Origin: Nocardiopsis sp. FR4
GTDB taxonomy: Bacteria; Actinomycetota; Actinomycetes; Streptosporangiales; Streptosporangiaceae
Length of the DNA: 64,000 nt
Reading direction: 5' to 3'
Assembly: GCF_009830945.1 (NCBI RefSeq)
Contig: NZ_VWVV01000023.1
Location: forward strand, 1 to 64,000
Part shown: piece after piece, positions 8,822-18,186 of the stretch
Layout of the letters: each line of letters opens with the position of its first letter
Position numbering within the stretch: the stretch's first letter is position 1
Position numbers and translations under genes: made by a program
The notes under the pieces: model-generated
The model's database searches: none
What the model saw: only the letters and a program-made list of their open reading frames with translations
What the model was told of the DNA's origin: nothing

Positions 8822-9592
8822 TTACTCAGGGATCCAGTACTCGAAACCGTACCCAAGGAAGCTGGAGACTTTTCTGGCCTCATTCTTGAACTCGTTCTCC
8901 GAAACGGTTCCAACCGAGCTTCCCGTCCGATCATCGAATCGAATCTGGTAGACGGCACTCTTCGTCTGAACAAGAGCTATGTACACCGATTGGCCCTGTT
9001 CCCCGGTTCCGTAGACGGAGTGGGATTTATCGCCAAATCCGGCATCCCCCTCGGAATCGACCTGAGTGAGGTTGCTCGCAAGTTCAGACTTGAGAACCGC
9101 ATACCTGGAAGCAGCGACTTCTTCAACTGCCTCCCCTTCTTCAGCATCGATGACCGCCTCATAGGAGAAATGAAAATCCCAAAGCGAAGAACCTGAACTG
9201 GGCACGATAGTCCATAGGCACTCATCCCGAACTACTCGCTCAGCCCCCTCGATTTCTGGCTGACCACCGGATGCGGTGTCAACGTAGTCCTCATTGCCGT
9301 CCTGGCGCGTGACGTTGACAGAAGACAGGTACTCGATGTTGTCTTCGCAGACATTCATCTCGCCTTCCTCCAACGAAGACCGGGCTTCCCCGATGCGTTC
9401 TGCGGGGTTGCCACCGGAGCCCTCGTCCCCGCCCGCCATGCCGGAGGAAGTGAAGTTGAAGAACATGCTGGCAAGGCCGAGAAGGACTCCAAAGACCCCG
9501 AAGGCCGCCAGTGTTCCGCCCCCGAAGACCGCCGCGGCGGCCTTCCACCCGTGCAGCCCCTGCTTCTGGGGTGGTGCCTTCTCCTCAACCAC
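8822..9592 (-). CDS. Membrane-anchored protein, last gene of the T4SS-like operon
   Basis: The 256-residue product is not a known family to me. A short cytoplasmic start (EEKAPPQKQGLHGWK) precedes one long hydrophobic segment (about residues 17-48). An acidic, serine/glutamate-rich extracytoplasmic domain follows, with two Cys residues (DVCED-type NVCEDN and RDECLW) that could pair. It starts at GTG 9592, overlapping the stop of the wall-hydrolase gene by 8 bases, so the two are translationally coupled. Its base composition is visibly less GC-rich than its neighbours. It probably acts at the envelope with the secretion apparatus, inferred from operon position only. Confidence 0.65.
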   Translation of the reverse strand: MVEEKAPPQKQGLHGWKAAAAVFGGGTLAAFGVFGVLLGLASMFFNFTSSGMAGGDEGSGGNPAERIGEARSSLEEGEMNVCEDNIEYLSSVNVTRQDGNEDYVDTASGGQPEIEGAERVVRDECLWTIVPSSGSSLWDFHFSYEAVIDAEEGEAVEEVAASRYAVLKSELASNLTQVDSEGDAGFGDKSHSVYGTGEQGQSVYIALVQTKSAVYQIRFDDRTGSSVGTVSENEFKNEARKVSSFLGYGFEYWIPE

Positions 9593-10763
9593 GGCTATCT
9601 TGTGCCTCCAGCTGGGCCTTCACGTCCGGGTGCTCAAGCGGACGGGTGAAACCCACGATGTCCGCACGATTGGGGTCATCGTACTCGCGCACCGCGATCG
9701 GTCCACAGTTGGTGCACCAGGCCTCCACCATCAGCCCGTCGCCGATCACCATTCCCATATGCCCGGGTCCGGGCGGCTCCCCCGCCCGAGTCACATCGAA
9801 GAACACCAGGTCACCGGGCTGCTCCTCGCCTATGGGAACCTCGGGGCCGAATTTCCACTGGTCCTGGGACACACGCGGAATCGTGACGCCGATACTCTCA
9901 TACGCCTTCATCGTCAGACCTGAGCAGTCATAGCCGCTGGGGCCGGTGCCACCCCAGATGTACGGCTTTCCGCGCTGGTCCAGGGCCCAGTCGATGACGG
10001 CCTGCGTGAGTTCGTCGGGAGCACGCCCGATGGGTGCGCCCGCCTCGTCGAACTGGCACAGAACCGCCGTGCGGATGGAACCGGAGGTGTCGTAGTTGCC
10101 CTCGGCATACTCCTCAGCCCAACCCAGGACGTCGTCCACGTACCACCAGGCGTGGTTGTAGCCGTAGATGGCCCGGCGAACATCCTCCTCCAGGCCGTGA
10201 GCCAGCAGGTAGTCAGCAGCGGCCGGGATGGCGTCAGCGGGATCGTAGACGTTGACGATCCCGTCCCCGTTGCCGTCCACGCCGTAGCCGTTCTCCGGAC
10301 GGTCCTCGACCGCCTGGATCGGTTCCCCGCCCCAGCTGTTACCCGCCGCCGAGCCGTCCAGGGCCCCGAACTGCATCGGTCCGGCGGCACCCCAGTCGTT
10401 GTGTCCCTCGGTGATACCCGGTCCGTCCCAGCGGCCGTGGTGGGACTCCACCTGCCCGATGCCCGCGAGGACGTTCCACGGGACCCCCCGGTCCTCACCG
10501 ACCTCGACGTAGAGTTCCAGGTAGTTCTCCGGAATGGAGTCCATGGCGTAGCCACTCGCGTCCGGCTGCTCGGCGTCCGCGTTCGGAGAGCAGGTCAGCC
10601 CGTTGGCCACGAAGGACCCGATCTGCTGGGTGGTGTTGGTGATCACGGGGATCACGAACATGGCCAGCATGATCATCAGGGAGACCGCGACCACGACGGC
10701 GCCGCCGACCCAGAGGCCCGCCGCTCCCCTGTCGGAGGACTTGGGGGAGAAAAGGGAGATCAC
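9585..10763 (-). CDS. TcpG-like wall hydrolase: lytic transglycosylase + NlpC/P60
   Basis: This bifunctional peptidoglycan hydrolase would open the wall for a secretion or conjugation channel. The 392-residue protein has an N-terminal anchor (about residues 17-42). A goose-lysozyme-like transglycosylase domain (about 75-225) carries candidate catalytic Glu106 in GIGQVESHHGRW. The NlpC/P60 peptidase domain (about 250-380) has Cys280 in YDCSGL and His335 in GHMGMVIG. This pairing matches TcpG of the clostridial Tcp system and related proteins of Tn916-type elements. It follows the VirB8-like gene by 5 bases and overlaps the next gene, so it is in a four-gene operon. Confidence 0.88.
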   Translation of the reverse strand: MISLFSPKSSDRGAAGLWVGGAVVVAVSLMIMLAMFVIPVITNTTQQIGSFVANGLTCSPNADAEQPDASGYAMDSIPENYLELYVEVGEDRGVPWNVLAGIGQVESHHGRWDGPGITEGHNDWGAAGPMQFGALDGSAAGNSWGGEPIQAVEDRPENGYGVDGNGDGIVNVYDPADAIPAAADYLLAHGLEEDVRRAIYGYNHAWWYVDDVLGWAEEYAEGNYDTSGSIRTAVLCQFDEAGAPIGRAPDELTQAVIDWALDQRGKPYIWGGTGPSGYDCSGLTMKAYESIGVTIPRVSQDQWKFGPEVPIGEEQPGDLVFFDVTRAGEPPGPGHMGMVIGDGLMVEAWCTNCGPIAVREYDDPNRADIVGFTRPLEHPDVKAQLEAQDSRG

Positions 10764-10768
10764 TCGGG

Positions 10769-11446
10769 TTACTCCTCCCCGTACTGCCCGACATCCGCGG
10801 GCTGGAAGTCGAAGACACGCCAGGAGTCACCGCTGCGCTCGACGGTGACGGCGAACTGTCCGAGTTCCTCGTCGAACTGGGCGTTCGCGGTCTCGGTGAT
10901 GGACTGCGCCGTCACGACGAAGGTGATCGAGTCCTCCCCGAAGGTCCGCACCGAGTCGATCTCCGCACGCCCTTCGGCCACGGCCTCGGCTTCGGACATT
11001 TCGGCCCAGAAGGCACCGACCCTGCTGGTTTCGGCGAGCACCTCGGCGAACTCGTCGGTGGCCAGAGCTTCCATCGAGCCGTAGTAGGACTCGGGGGGTT
11101 CGGTGTAGTCGATGGTCCCGTAAGCCTCCGCGAAGGAGCGCGCCACGGCGCCCGCCGCCTGGAGTTCCTGCTCGGAGAAGGGGAACCACTCGAGGACGTC
11201 GACATCCTCGGCGGCGGTCGTCGGGATCGGGCTCGGCTCGACGTTGGAGAGCCCGTTCGGGCCGCTGCCTCCTCCGCTTCCAGGCTGTTCCGGGGTGGTT
11301 CCGGGGTTCGGGGAAGCCGTGTTCGGCTCCTCCTCGGTTTCTCCCCCGAAGCCTCCGAGACTGATGTACAGGCCGAACGCGACCAGCACGACGATCAGGC
11401 CGACGAAGACCGCCCGTTGGGCACGTTCGGGGAGAGGGTTGGGCAT
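10769..11446 (-). CDS. VirB8/TcpC-like membrane protein (second copy in cluster)
   Basis: The 225-residue protein has a short cytoplasmic N-terminus, one membrane helix (about residues 12-32, RAVFVGLIVVLVAFGLYISL), a Gly/Pro/Ser linker, and a C-terminal domain of about 130 residues. That domain ends with strands such as FAVTVERSGDSWRVFDFQPA, resembling the NTF2-like fold of VirB8/TcpC. Size and topology fit a periplasm-side scaffold of a type IV secretion channel. The assignment rests on layout and context rather than a signature motif. It is 19 bases after the TcpH-like gene and 5 bases before the wall hydrolase. Confidence 0.6.
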   Translation of the reverse strand: MPNPLPERAQRAVFVGLIVVLVAFGLYISLGGFGGETEEEPNTASPNPGTTPEQPGSGGGSGPNGLSNVEPSPIPTTAAEDVDVLEWFPFSEQELQAAGAVARSFAEAYGTIDYTEPPESYYGSMEALATDEFAEVLAETSRVGAFWAEMSEAEAVAEGRAEIDSVRTFGEDSITFVVTAQSITETANAQFDEELGQFAVTVERSGDSWRVFDFQPADVGQYGEE

Positions 11447-11465
11447 CGGTCGGGGCCTTTGTTCC

Positions 11466-13808
11466 TCAGTCGTTGTTCAGCCAGAAGGGCACGTCGCGCT
11501 TCCGGTCCCTCGTGGTGGAGCTGCTCTCGCCCCAGAAGGGGGTGATGGGAGCGTCGTCCTTGCGCCTACCGGAACCGGTGATCCAGCCGCCGTCTCCGTC
11601 ACCGCGGCCACGGCCCTCGTGGGAGGGAGCGGGCCGGGCCGGACGCTGCGGTGCCGGTCGGTCCCGCCTCTCCCGCGGAGCGCTCCAGCGCGAACCGCGG
11701 GCGTCAGGGTTGCCTCGGGGCGGGGTGTCCTCGCGCCCGCTGAAGATGCCACGGCCGGTGCCGGGGTCAGGCCGCTCGGAACTGGCCGCGCGGCTACCGC
11801 CCGAGGCGGGAGCGCCGCCTCCGAACACGGAGCCGCCTCCCCCGTCGCGCCGCTCGGAACCGCCCCGGCTGCCGGAGCCCGTACCGAACACCGACGCCCA
11901 ACCGGTGTCTCCCGTGCCCGTGTAGCCGCCGCTGGGCCGGGGCGGGATGGATCCCCGGCCTCCTCCGCCAGCGCCACCGCCGGAAAGGCTGGGCGCCTGG
12001 TCACCGCTTCGGGTCGGCGCGCCGCTACGGGGACCGCCACCGCCCGCCGGAGCGCTCCTGGAGACGTTGAGCGGGGGAGCCGCGTTGTCGCGGACCCTTC
12101 CGTATCCTGCGGTTCCACGTGCCCGCGCCCCCTCCGCGCGGACGGGACCGCCGTCGGCCGGAGCCTCGTCCCCGACCCCCGGTTCGACGCCACTGGTCGG
12201 CACACCGCCTCCGCCAGCGGGTACCCCGGCGGCCACCCCGGCGATCTGCGGTCCTCGGCGCAGACCCCATGCCTGGGCCTTGAGGTTCGCGACCGGGGGG
12301 AGGACGACCGCGCTCTTGCTGAGCGCCTGGCTCTGCGCCGCGTCGCTGACGATGCGCGAGGTGAAGGTGTTCGCGTTGACCGAGGCGAAGAGGTAGGCGA
12401 AGGGCTTGCGGTAGACGAACAGCGCCACGGTGAAGAGCGCCAGCAGAATCATCTGCAGGCCCCATCCCAGACTGGTGGACATGACCATGCCGTAGCACAT
12501 GACCAGCAACGAGATCAGGAGGACGATAAAGATCTGTTTGAGCAGGAAGCCCACCATCAGTTCCACCCAGCGCAGCAGGACCATGCGTCCGTAACCCGGG
12601 TGGATACCGATCAGCAGGAAGACAGGTGCAAGGAGAAAGAGAAGAAGGAAGGCGATCTTCAGAACGATAAGTGCGACCGACCCCGCCAGGATAAGGCCAC
12701 CGGCGAAGATCGAAGCGAAAAGCGCCAGAGTAGCGACTCCAAGACGGCTCCCCTGGTCCTGCCCCGAAAAGAGAGGATACACGCTGGGGAAGGAAGACTC
12801 GACGTTCGAAGCGATCTCTTCATAGGCCGCCTGCTTCTCTTCGACCAAAGGCGTCGCTTCGAGATCTCCATCAGCGATCTGCTGTTGCTCTATACGGCTA
12901 ATACCCTGCGCGGTGATGAGGTCTGCGGCGTGCTCCTGAGCCGCGATCTCCGCGATATCGCCATTTCCGAACTGCCCTGCCACCCAGGGCTGGCACACCA
13001 GGCTCGACCACAGCATGTCCGCGTTGCGCCTGACCTGGAAGTCGGCCTCCGACTCCCAGTCCGCCCGCTCCGGCGCCTGGGCCCCCGGGGGACACGTCCC
13101 CGACCCGCCCCCGTAGGGAACCTGGCCGACGGTGCTCGTCACCAGCTGGCTGCCGGAGTTCACCAGGCTGCTGGCCATACCCATGATCTGCGCCGGGTTG
13201 ACCAGGATCCACAGGCCCAGAGCCGTCGCCGCGACCATCCAGATGCTGGACTCGATCGTGAGCGTCATCCGCTTGCGGATGAGCCCGAACCATCCCAGCC
13301 ACAGCGCACCGAGAATGACCACGGTCGGGATCAGCGGCCGCCAGATCCCCTCCCGCAGCGTGACCACGACGTTCTCGACCAGCTCGTTGAAGCTCGCGAG
13401 CAGGCCGTCCGAGGTCGCGGCCTGGTAGACGGTGATCGTCGACTGGTTGATGGTCTTGGACAGGTCCCAGGCGGTGTTGGCGAGGGTGGCCTGGGCGCCG
13501 TTACTGATCCCGTCCACGCAGGACTCGGTGATCATGTGCCACTGCTGGCCGGCGGTGCCGTACTGGCCGTACATGCTGGCGTCGGGCGGCAGACCGTCCG
13601 TGGAGCCCTCGATGGAGGACTGCGACTGCGGGGGCACCAGCAGGCCGTCCGAACCGCTCCCGGCCGACTCCGGCAGCGGCGCAGGTTCGCCCGGGCACAG
13701 CGGATTGGCCTGGGCACCGCTCAACGGCAGTACGACGAAACCCGTCAACAGCAGAAACGTCATCACCATGCGTCGCCAACCGCCCCGTCGGACGTGCTGA
13801 TGCGTCAT
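11466..13808 (-). CDS. TcpH/VirB6-like polytopic T4SS membrane protein
   Basis: The 780-residue protein has a signal-like start (MTFLLLTGFVVLPLSGAQA ends near residue 34), a loop of about 120 residues, then seven to eight membrane helices between about residues 130 and 540. These include VVILGALWLGWFGLI and GLILAGSVALIVLKIAFLLL. A long Gly/Ser/Pro/Arg-rich, probably disordered cytoplasmic tail makes up the last ~230 residues. This fits VirB6/TrbL/TcpH proteins that form the inner-membrane channel. The frame is open to 13883, but the ATG at 13808 puts the signal sequence at the N-terminus. It leads the operon 13808-8822; a shared upstream element lies at 13941-13962. Confidence 0.8.
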   Translation of the reverse strand: MTHQHVRRGGWRRMVMTFLLLTGFVVLPLSGAQANPLCPGEPAPLPESAGSGSDGLLVPPQSQSSIEGSTDGLPPDASMYGQYGTAGQQWHMITESCVDGISNGAQATLANTAWDLSKTINQSTITVYQAATSDGLLASFNELVENVVVTLREGIWRPLIPTVVILGALWLGWFGLIRKRMTLTIESSIWMVAATALGLWILVNPAQIMGMASSLVNSGSQLVTSTVGQVPYGGGSGTCPPGAQAPERADWESEADFQVRRNADMLWSSLVCQPWVAGQFGNGDIAEIAAQEHAADLITAQGISRIEQQQIADGDLEATPLVEEKQAAYEEIASNVESSFPSVYPLFSGQDQGSRLGVATLALFASIFAGGLILAGSVALIVLKIAFLLLFLLAPVFLLIGIHPGYGRMVLLRWVELMVGFLLKQIFIVLLISLLVMCYGMVMSTSLGWGLQMILLALFTVALFVYRKPFAYLFASVNANTFTSRIVSDAAQSQALSKSAVVLPPVANLKAQAWGLRRGPQIAGVAAGVPAGGGGVPTSGVEPGVGDEAPADGGPVRAEGARARGTAGYGRVRDNAAPPLNVSRSAPAGGGGPRSGAPTRSGDQAPSLSGGGAGGGGRGSIPPRPSGGYTGTGDTGWASVFGTGSGSRGGSERRDGGGGSVFGGGAPASGGSRAASSERPDPGTGRGIFSGREDTPPRGNPDARGSRWSAPRERRDRPAPQRPARPAPSHEGRGRGDGDGGWITGSGRRKDDAPITPFWGESSSTTRDRKRDVPFWLNND

Positions 13809-14385
13809 CTGCTGGCTCCTGCGTCGTGGTTCGGCCTGGGGGGCGTGCACAGACACCGGGCCCCACGGATCCCGCCCGCGCACGCGTGCTCACCGCACGC
13901 GGCCGAGCGCGACCGCAAGGCCCCCGATGTCTTTACCCCATCCTCTATGGTGCGTCATCACCCCGGGCAGAGATGGGCGCAACGCGACGAGTTTTCCGGT
14001 TCCGGGGGCCCACCTCCCCGGAACAGGGGGTACAAAACCCTCACTTCTCCACGTTTGCGCAGGTAGCAGGCGTGATTGGCCTTCCGAAACACCCGAAAAC
14101 ATCCAGGCCACAATTTTCTACCCACGTAGCCACTATGAGGGGCGTCACACCCAGTTTCTCCACCAAAAGCGGACACCATGCAATCAACCGGACTGGTACT
14201 CGGTACCTGAACCGTCTTCAGTGGCTGCCCGAGTCCCCATTGGCGCATAGCCGAAACCCGACATAGGACCCGGGTTCCCTCCCACGGTGCTCCCAGGCCA
14301 CACCCCGGCACGGCCCACTCGGAGTGCGCAGCCGTCACCGGGGAAGGAACCACCCACCACGTCCGCGACCGGGAACCCCGCTGCC
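13809..14385. other. Divergent intergenic region upstream of the TcpH-like operon
   Basis: No gene is supported. The region contains the element at 13941-13962 (listed separately) and a less GC-rich portion (about 14040-14230), as expected of promoters for the leftward operon and for the rightward gene at 14386. Confidence 0.5.
13941..13962 (-). promoter_or_regulatory. Shared element upstream of TcpH-like operon (copy 1)
   Basis: On the minus strand this reads ATGACGCACCATAGAGGATG and continues GGGTA. It matches the element at 30469-30490 in ATGnCnCAC(T/C)ATAG and the following GGATGGGGTA. It is related to 22264-22285. All three stand upstream of leftward blocks of the T4SS-like cluster, here 133 bp before the chosen start. 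Confidence 0.55.
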
Positions 14386-14967
14386 ATGGACCACCCGCCC
14401 GCTCCGCCCCCGCCTCCCGCTCCCCGACCCGGCCCGCCCTCCGGCGCCGGTGCCGCTGTCCTCCTGGTGACCGCCGTGCTGTACCCGCTGCTCACCTGCG
14501 GGCTACTGCTGCTGTTCGGCCTCCTCGCGCTCGCCACCCTCCTGGGCGCGGGCCCCGCGGTCGTCCTGGCCGTCGTCGTCCTGCCCTGCGTCCTGCTCGC
14601 GGGCGCGCACTGGGCCCTTCTCCTGCTGCTGCGCGGCATCGGGCTGCCCCGCCCCGGGGCGACGGCCGCCCTGCTGACGGCGTCGGCGGTGCTCTCCCTC
14701 GCGCAGGCGGTCTCTCCGATCCTCGGCCTGGACATCGGCTGGCCTGGGGCCGCTCCCTTCGTGGCCGCCCTCCAGGGTGCCGCCGTGGCCGCCGTGCTGA
14801 TCGTGAGCGGGGGCCGGGCCCTCGGATGGGCCTGCGCGGCCGTGTGCGGGCTGGTGCTGGCCCACGCGCTCCTCGCCCTGGCGACGGACGCGGCCAGCGG
14901 TCACGGCGCGGCACAGGAGGGTCCAGAGCCACCCGGCGCCATCACCCCCGCCGCCCCTGTCAGCTAG
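14386..14967 (+). CDS. Hypothetical polytopic membrane protein
   Basis: This is an unrecognised 193-residue protein. After a proline-rich cytoplasmic start (MDHPPAPPPPPAP) there are about five to six hydrophobic helices rich in Leu/Ala/Val, from residue 22 to about 175. No charged catalytic or binding motif is visible. The frame is open from 14287, but the ATG at 14386 gives the proline-rich start typical of actinobacterial membrane proteins; no strong ribosome binding site distinguishes the two. It sits between the TcpH-like operon and a membrane Ser/Thr kinase and could be co-transcribed with the kinase, though a weak terminator lies between them. Confidence 0.65.
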   Translation: MDHPPAPPPPPAPRPGPPSGAGAAVLLVTAVLYPLLTCGLLLLFGLLALATLLGAGPAVVLAVVVLPCVLLAGAHWALLLLLRGIGLPRPGATAALLTASAVLSLAQAVSPILGLDIGWPGAAPFVAALQGAAVAAVLIVSGGRALGWACAAVCGLVLAHALLALATDAASGHGAAQEGPEPPGAITPAAPVS

Positions 14968-15055
14968 GCGAACGACCCGCACCACCCACAACACACAGCC
15001 CGCCGGCCCCGAAGTCCCCCGATGGCGGGAACTCCGCCGGGAAACGCGCCAGGAC

Positions 15056-15084
15056 CCCGCAAAGCGCCGCAGGCGGGCTTTTTT
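15056..15084 (+). terminator. Weak hairpin with six-T tract
   Basis: CCCGC (15056-15060) pairs with GCGGG (15073-15077) and is followed by CTTTTTT, a rare T run for this genome. The stem is only 5 bp, so this is a modest candidate for ending the 14386-14967 transcript. Confidence 0.4.
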
Positions 15085-15180
15085 GGATAGATTGGCCTGC
15101 GCACCGTGCTCCCGTACTCCCGGAACTCCGAGTCGCCGCTCCTCCCCTCCTCTCCCCCACCCCCGAAGGGACGCGTGCCC

Positions 15181-16740
15181 ATGTCCTCTCCCGGTCGTTC
15201 CTCCGTCGGCCGCTACGAGCTGCGGGAACGGCTCGGCGTCGGCGGGATGGGCACGGTGTGGCGTGCCTGGGACCCCTCCCTGCAGCGCGACGTGGCCGTC
15301 AAGGAGGTCCTGCTCCCCCAGGGCATGTCCCCCGAGGAGCACGCCGAGGCCCGTGAGCGCACGCTGCGCGAGGCACGGGCGACCGCGCGGATCACCAACA
15401 CGGCGGTGGTGACCGTCCACGACGTCCTCGAGCACGACGGCAACCCGTGGATCGTCATGGAGCTGCTCAGCGGCGCCTCGCTGCAACACCACCTGGACCA
15501 CCGCGGGCCGTTGCCGGTGGAACGGGTGGAGGAGGCCGCCCGCGCCCTGCTGGAGGGCCTGCGCGCGGCGCACGCGGCGGGGGTCACCCACCGGGACGTC
15601 AAGCCCGCCAACATCATGCTCACCGACGACGACCGCACCGTGCTCACGGACTTCGGGATCGCCAACGTCGACGGCAGCACCGCCCTGACCCAGACCGGTG
15701 TGTACATCGGCTCCCCCGAGTACATGGCCCCCGAGCGGTTCGAGGGGGAGCGCGCGCTGCCCGCGTCGGACCTGTGGAGCCTGGGCGTGACGCTGTACGC
15801 GCTGCTGGAGGGGCGTTCGCCGTTCAAGCGGGACAGCATCACGGGCATCATCAGCGCGGTGCTGACCGCACCGGTGCCGCCCCGGCTGACGCTGGACGAG
15901 GGGCCGCGGGGGCCGGAGAGCGCACCGCTGCGGGCGCTGATCGGGGCCCTGCTGAGCCGGGACGCGTCGACGCGGCCGAGCCCGGACGAGGCGCTCGCCC
16001 TCCTGGCGCGGGAGCGGCGGGCCAGGGACCGCGGGGAGCCCTCCGGCGGCGGAGCGCACACACCGTGGTCCGGCACCCCGTCCGGCCCGCACGGGAACAG
16101 CGCGCCCCACGGGTACGGCGGTCCGCACCGTCCGAGCGGTCCCCACCAGGCGCCGGGCCTCCGGCCGGCCGCGCACGGGCCGGGTGCGGCGGGCCCGTAC
16201 GCCGCACCGCCGGGTTCCTCCACCGCCCCCGGAGCGGGAACCGGCCGCTACGCGGCCCCCTCGGGGCATCCGACGGGTCGGGCACCCCTGCCCGGGCGCC
16301 CGGGTGCGTCCGGGCCCCAGGCGGGCTTCGCCCCGGCGGGGCACGGCGGGCCCGTGCCGGTGGTCATCGCGGCGGTGATGCTCGGGCTCAACGCGCTCTA
16401 CCTGCTGGTGCTCACGGCCGCGTACGCGGGAGCGGCGCTGGGGGACCCCGGCGGCCAGGGCTGGGGGCCGGTGTTCCCGCTGGGCCTGTGGGGGGTCTTC
16501 TCGGCCTTCGCGGCGGCGGGCGTGATGACCCGCTCGCGGCTGGTCTACGGGGCCGTGATCCTGGTGCAGCTGCTGGTGTCGGTGATGGTGCTGTTCAGCA
16601 TGTTCACGGTGTTCATCTACACGCCCGAACAGCTGCCGGTCTACGTGCTGATGCTGGCGTACAACCTGGTGATCGTGGGTCTGGTGCTGATTCCGCCCAA
16701 GGTCCGCGCCTTCTTCGGGTTCGGCGCGAACTTCGGCTGA
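15181..16740 (+). CDS. Membrane Ser/Thr protein kinase with four C-terminal helices
   Basis: The Hanks-type kinase domain (residues 11 to about 280) has the Gly loop GVGGMG (19-24), Lys41 in VAVKE, HRDVKPAN with catalytic Asp139, DFGIAN, and SPEYMAPER in the activation segment. A Gly/Pro/His-rich linker of about 100 residues follows. The C-terminus has four membrane helices (about residues 395-510) and no extracellular sensor. That is unlike the usual one-helix bacterial STPK and suggests an intramembrane input. The ATG at 15181 begins right at MSSPGRSSVGRYELRE; the in-frame ATG at 15106 adds unlikely sequence. It lies inside the T4SS-like cluster on the opposite strand. Confidence 0.9.
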   Translation: MSSPGRSSVGRYELRERLGVGGMGTVWRAWDPSLQRDVAVKEVLLPQGMSPEEHAEARERTLREARATARITNTAVVTVHDVLEHDGNPWIVMELLSGASLQHHLDHRGPLPVERVEEAARALLEGLRAAHAAGVTHRDVKPANIMLTDDDRTVLTDFGIANVDGSTALTQTGVYIGSPEYMAPERFEGERALPASDLWSLGVTLYALLEGRSPFKRDSITGIISAVLTAPVPPRLTLDEGPRGPESAPLRALIGALLSRDASTRPSPDEALALLARERRARDRGEPSGGGAHTPWSGTPSGPHGNSAPHGYGGPHRPSGPHQAPGLRPAAHGPGAAGPYAAPPGSSTAPGAGTGRYAAPSGHPTGRAPLPGRPGASGPQAGFAPAGHGGPVPVVIAAVMLGLNALYLLVLTAAYAGAALGDPGGQGWGPVFPLGLWGVFSAFAAAGVMTRSRLVYGAVILVQLLVSVMVLFSMFTVFIYTPEQLPVYVLMLAYNLVIVGLVLIPPKVRAFFGFGANFG

Positions 16741-16764
16741 GCGGGGCGCCCCGGCTCCGGCGGC

Positions 16765-18063
16765 TCACCAGGAGGTCACCCTCAGCTCCCCCAGGTCGGC
16801 CAGGGCCACCCGGCCCTCCTCGGCCAGCACGCGCACCATCTCCTCCGCCTCGGGCAGGGTGACGTGGCGGCCCCGGGACAGGCCCTCGCCGGGTGAGGGG
16901 CTCTCCAGCCACAGCCGGGGGCCGCTCTCCCACATCATCTGGACGACCCGACCGTTGGCCGCGGTGAACACCGCGAACGTGCCCTTGGCGGGGGTGAGCT
17001 GGTAGACGACGTGGCGGGCGGCGGCCGTCTCCAGGGGCACGGGGTAGTCCATGAAGCCCAGACCGCCCTCGGCGGTGTCGGCGTAGTGGACCTCCAGCAG
17101 GCCGGAGGGGTCGGGGCGGGCCTCCTCGCGGGGCCAGAGGGCCCCGACCGCCCAGCGGCTGAGGGGTTCCTCCACGCGTTCCCGGGAGAGCGCGGGGCCC
17201 TGGCGCACGCGCAGCAGGTCGAAGTCGCGTTCCAGGGCGACGCTGTCCCCCCGGTCGCTGGTGAGGGTGGCGACGAAGGAGCGCGGCAGCCAGGGCAGGA
17301 CCATCCGGGACAGCTCGCGGACGCTCACCCGGCCCTCGTAGTGGGAGACCCACTCGGGGGCCTCGTAGGGGCCGGGGCTGTCGAAGGCCACCTCGACCAT
17401 GGGCTCGGCGTTCACGGCGGGGCCGGGAAAGGCGGCCTGGCGGCCCAAGCGGCGGCGGTTCCAGTCCATGAGCACCCGCAGGCCCCGCTCGGGGTCGCCG
17501 TCCCAGTCGACGGTGAGCCCGTGGGCGCGCAGGGCCTCGGCGGTCTCCTCGCCCACGGCGGCCCGGCGCAGCGGATGGGTGGCCCCGAAGCGGATGGTCA
17601 GCGGCGCGCCCCCGGCAGCGTGCCCGGCGTCCTGGTGGTGGTAGAAGGCGTAGCCCCGCGCCGCCAGGCCGCTGGGGTTGGAGTTGCGTGCGGCGAGTTC
17701 GCCGTCCAGTGCGGTCCTGGCACAGCCGTCGCAGCAGGCGAAGTCCTCGCGGGCGATGACCCCGGCCTCGTCCAGGGCGCGGAAGGCGCGGGTGAGGCGT
17801 TCGCCGTCGGTACGCGGGGGCCAGCGGCGCTGGCGGTGGACGTGGTCGGCCAGCGCCCGGTCCACGTGGTCGGTGAGCTGGGTGAGCGCGGCGCTGACGT
17901 CGGGGCCGTCGGGGTCGGAGCCCGCATCCAGCGCGTCGGCCAGGGCCTGCCGGGCGTGCCGGAGGATCTCCACGTATCCCCCCCGGCCCGAGGCGACCCG
18001 GACGGCCACGGCCTCCTCGGCGGCGGCGAGGGGGTGGCGAATGCTCTCCCTGACTTCGCTCAT
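16765..18063 (-). CDS. DUF6891-type protein
   Basis: This is a 432-residue, probably cytoplasmic protein. The middle segment FRALDEAGVIAREDFACCDGC (about residues 93-113), followed by GYAFYHHQDAGHAAGG, matches what I know of the DUF6891 signature, including two adjacent cysteines. The C-terminal half (about 230-432) looks like a second, mixed alpha/beta domain with VVQMMWESGPRLWLE. Its function is unknown. It is convergent with the kinase gene, with a 24-base gap, and 123 bases from the membrane protein upstream. No signal peptide or membrane helix is seen. Confidence 0.75.
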   Translation of the reverse strand: MSEVRESIRHPLAAAEEAVAVRVASGRGGYVEILRHARQALADALDAGSDPDGPDVSAALTQLTDHVDRALADHVHRQRRWPPRTDGERLTRAFRALDEAGVIAREDFACCDGCARTALDGELAARNSNPSGLAARGYAFYHHQDAGHAAGGAPLTIRFGATHPLRRAAVGEETAEALRAHGLTVDWDGDPERGLRVLMDWNRRRLGRQAAFPGPAVNAEPMVEVAFDSPGPYEAPEWVSHYEGRVSVRELSRMVLPWLPRSFVATLTSDRGDSVALERDFDLLRVRQGPALSRERVEEPLSRWAVGALWPREEARPDPSGLLEVHYADTAEGGLGFMDYPVPLETAAARHVVYQLTPAKGTFAVFTAANGRVVQMMWESGPRLWLESPSPGEGLSRGRHVTLPEAEEMVRVLAEEGRVALADLGELRVTSW

Positions 18064-18186
18064 GCGCCCAATGTCTCAGAAGCCGGAAGTGTTTGGGACC
18101 GTTTGCCGGAGAGCTCGCTGTCCGCAATCGGACAGCTACGCCATGGCTGGTCGCAGCGGGTGCCGGAGCCGCCGCCGGAGTGATCT

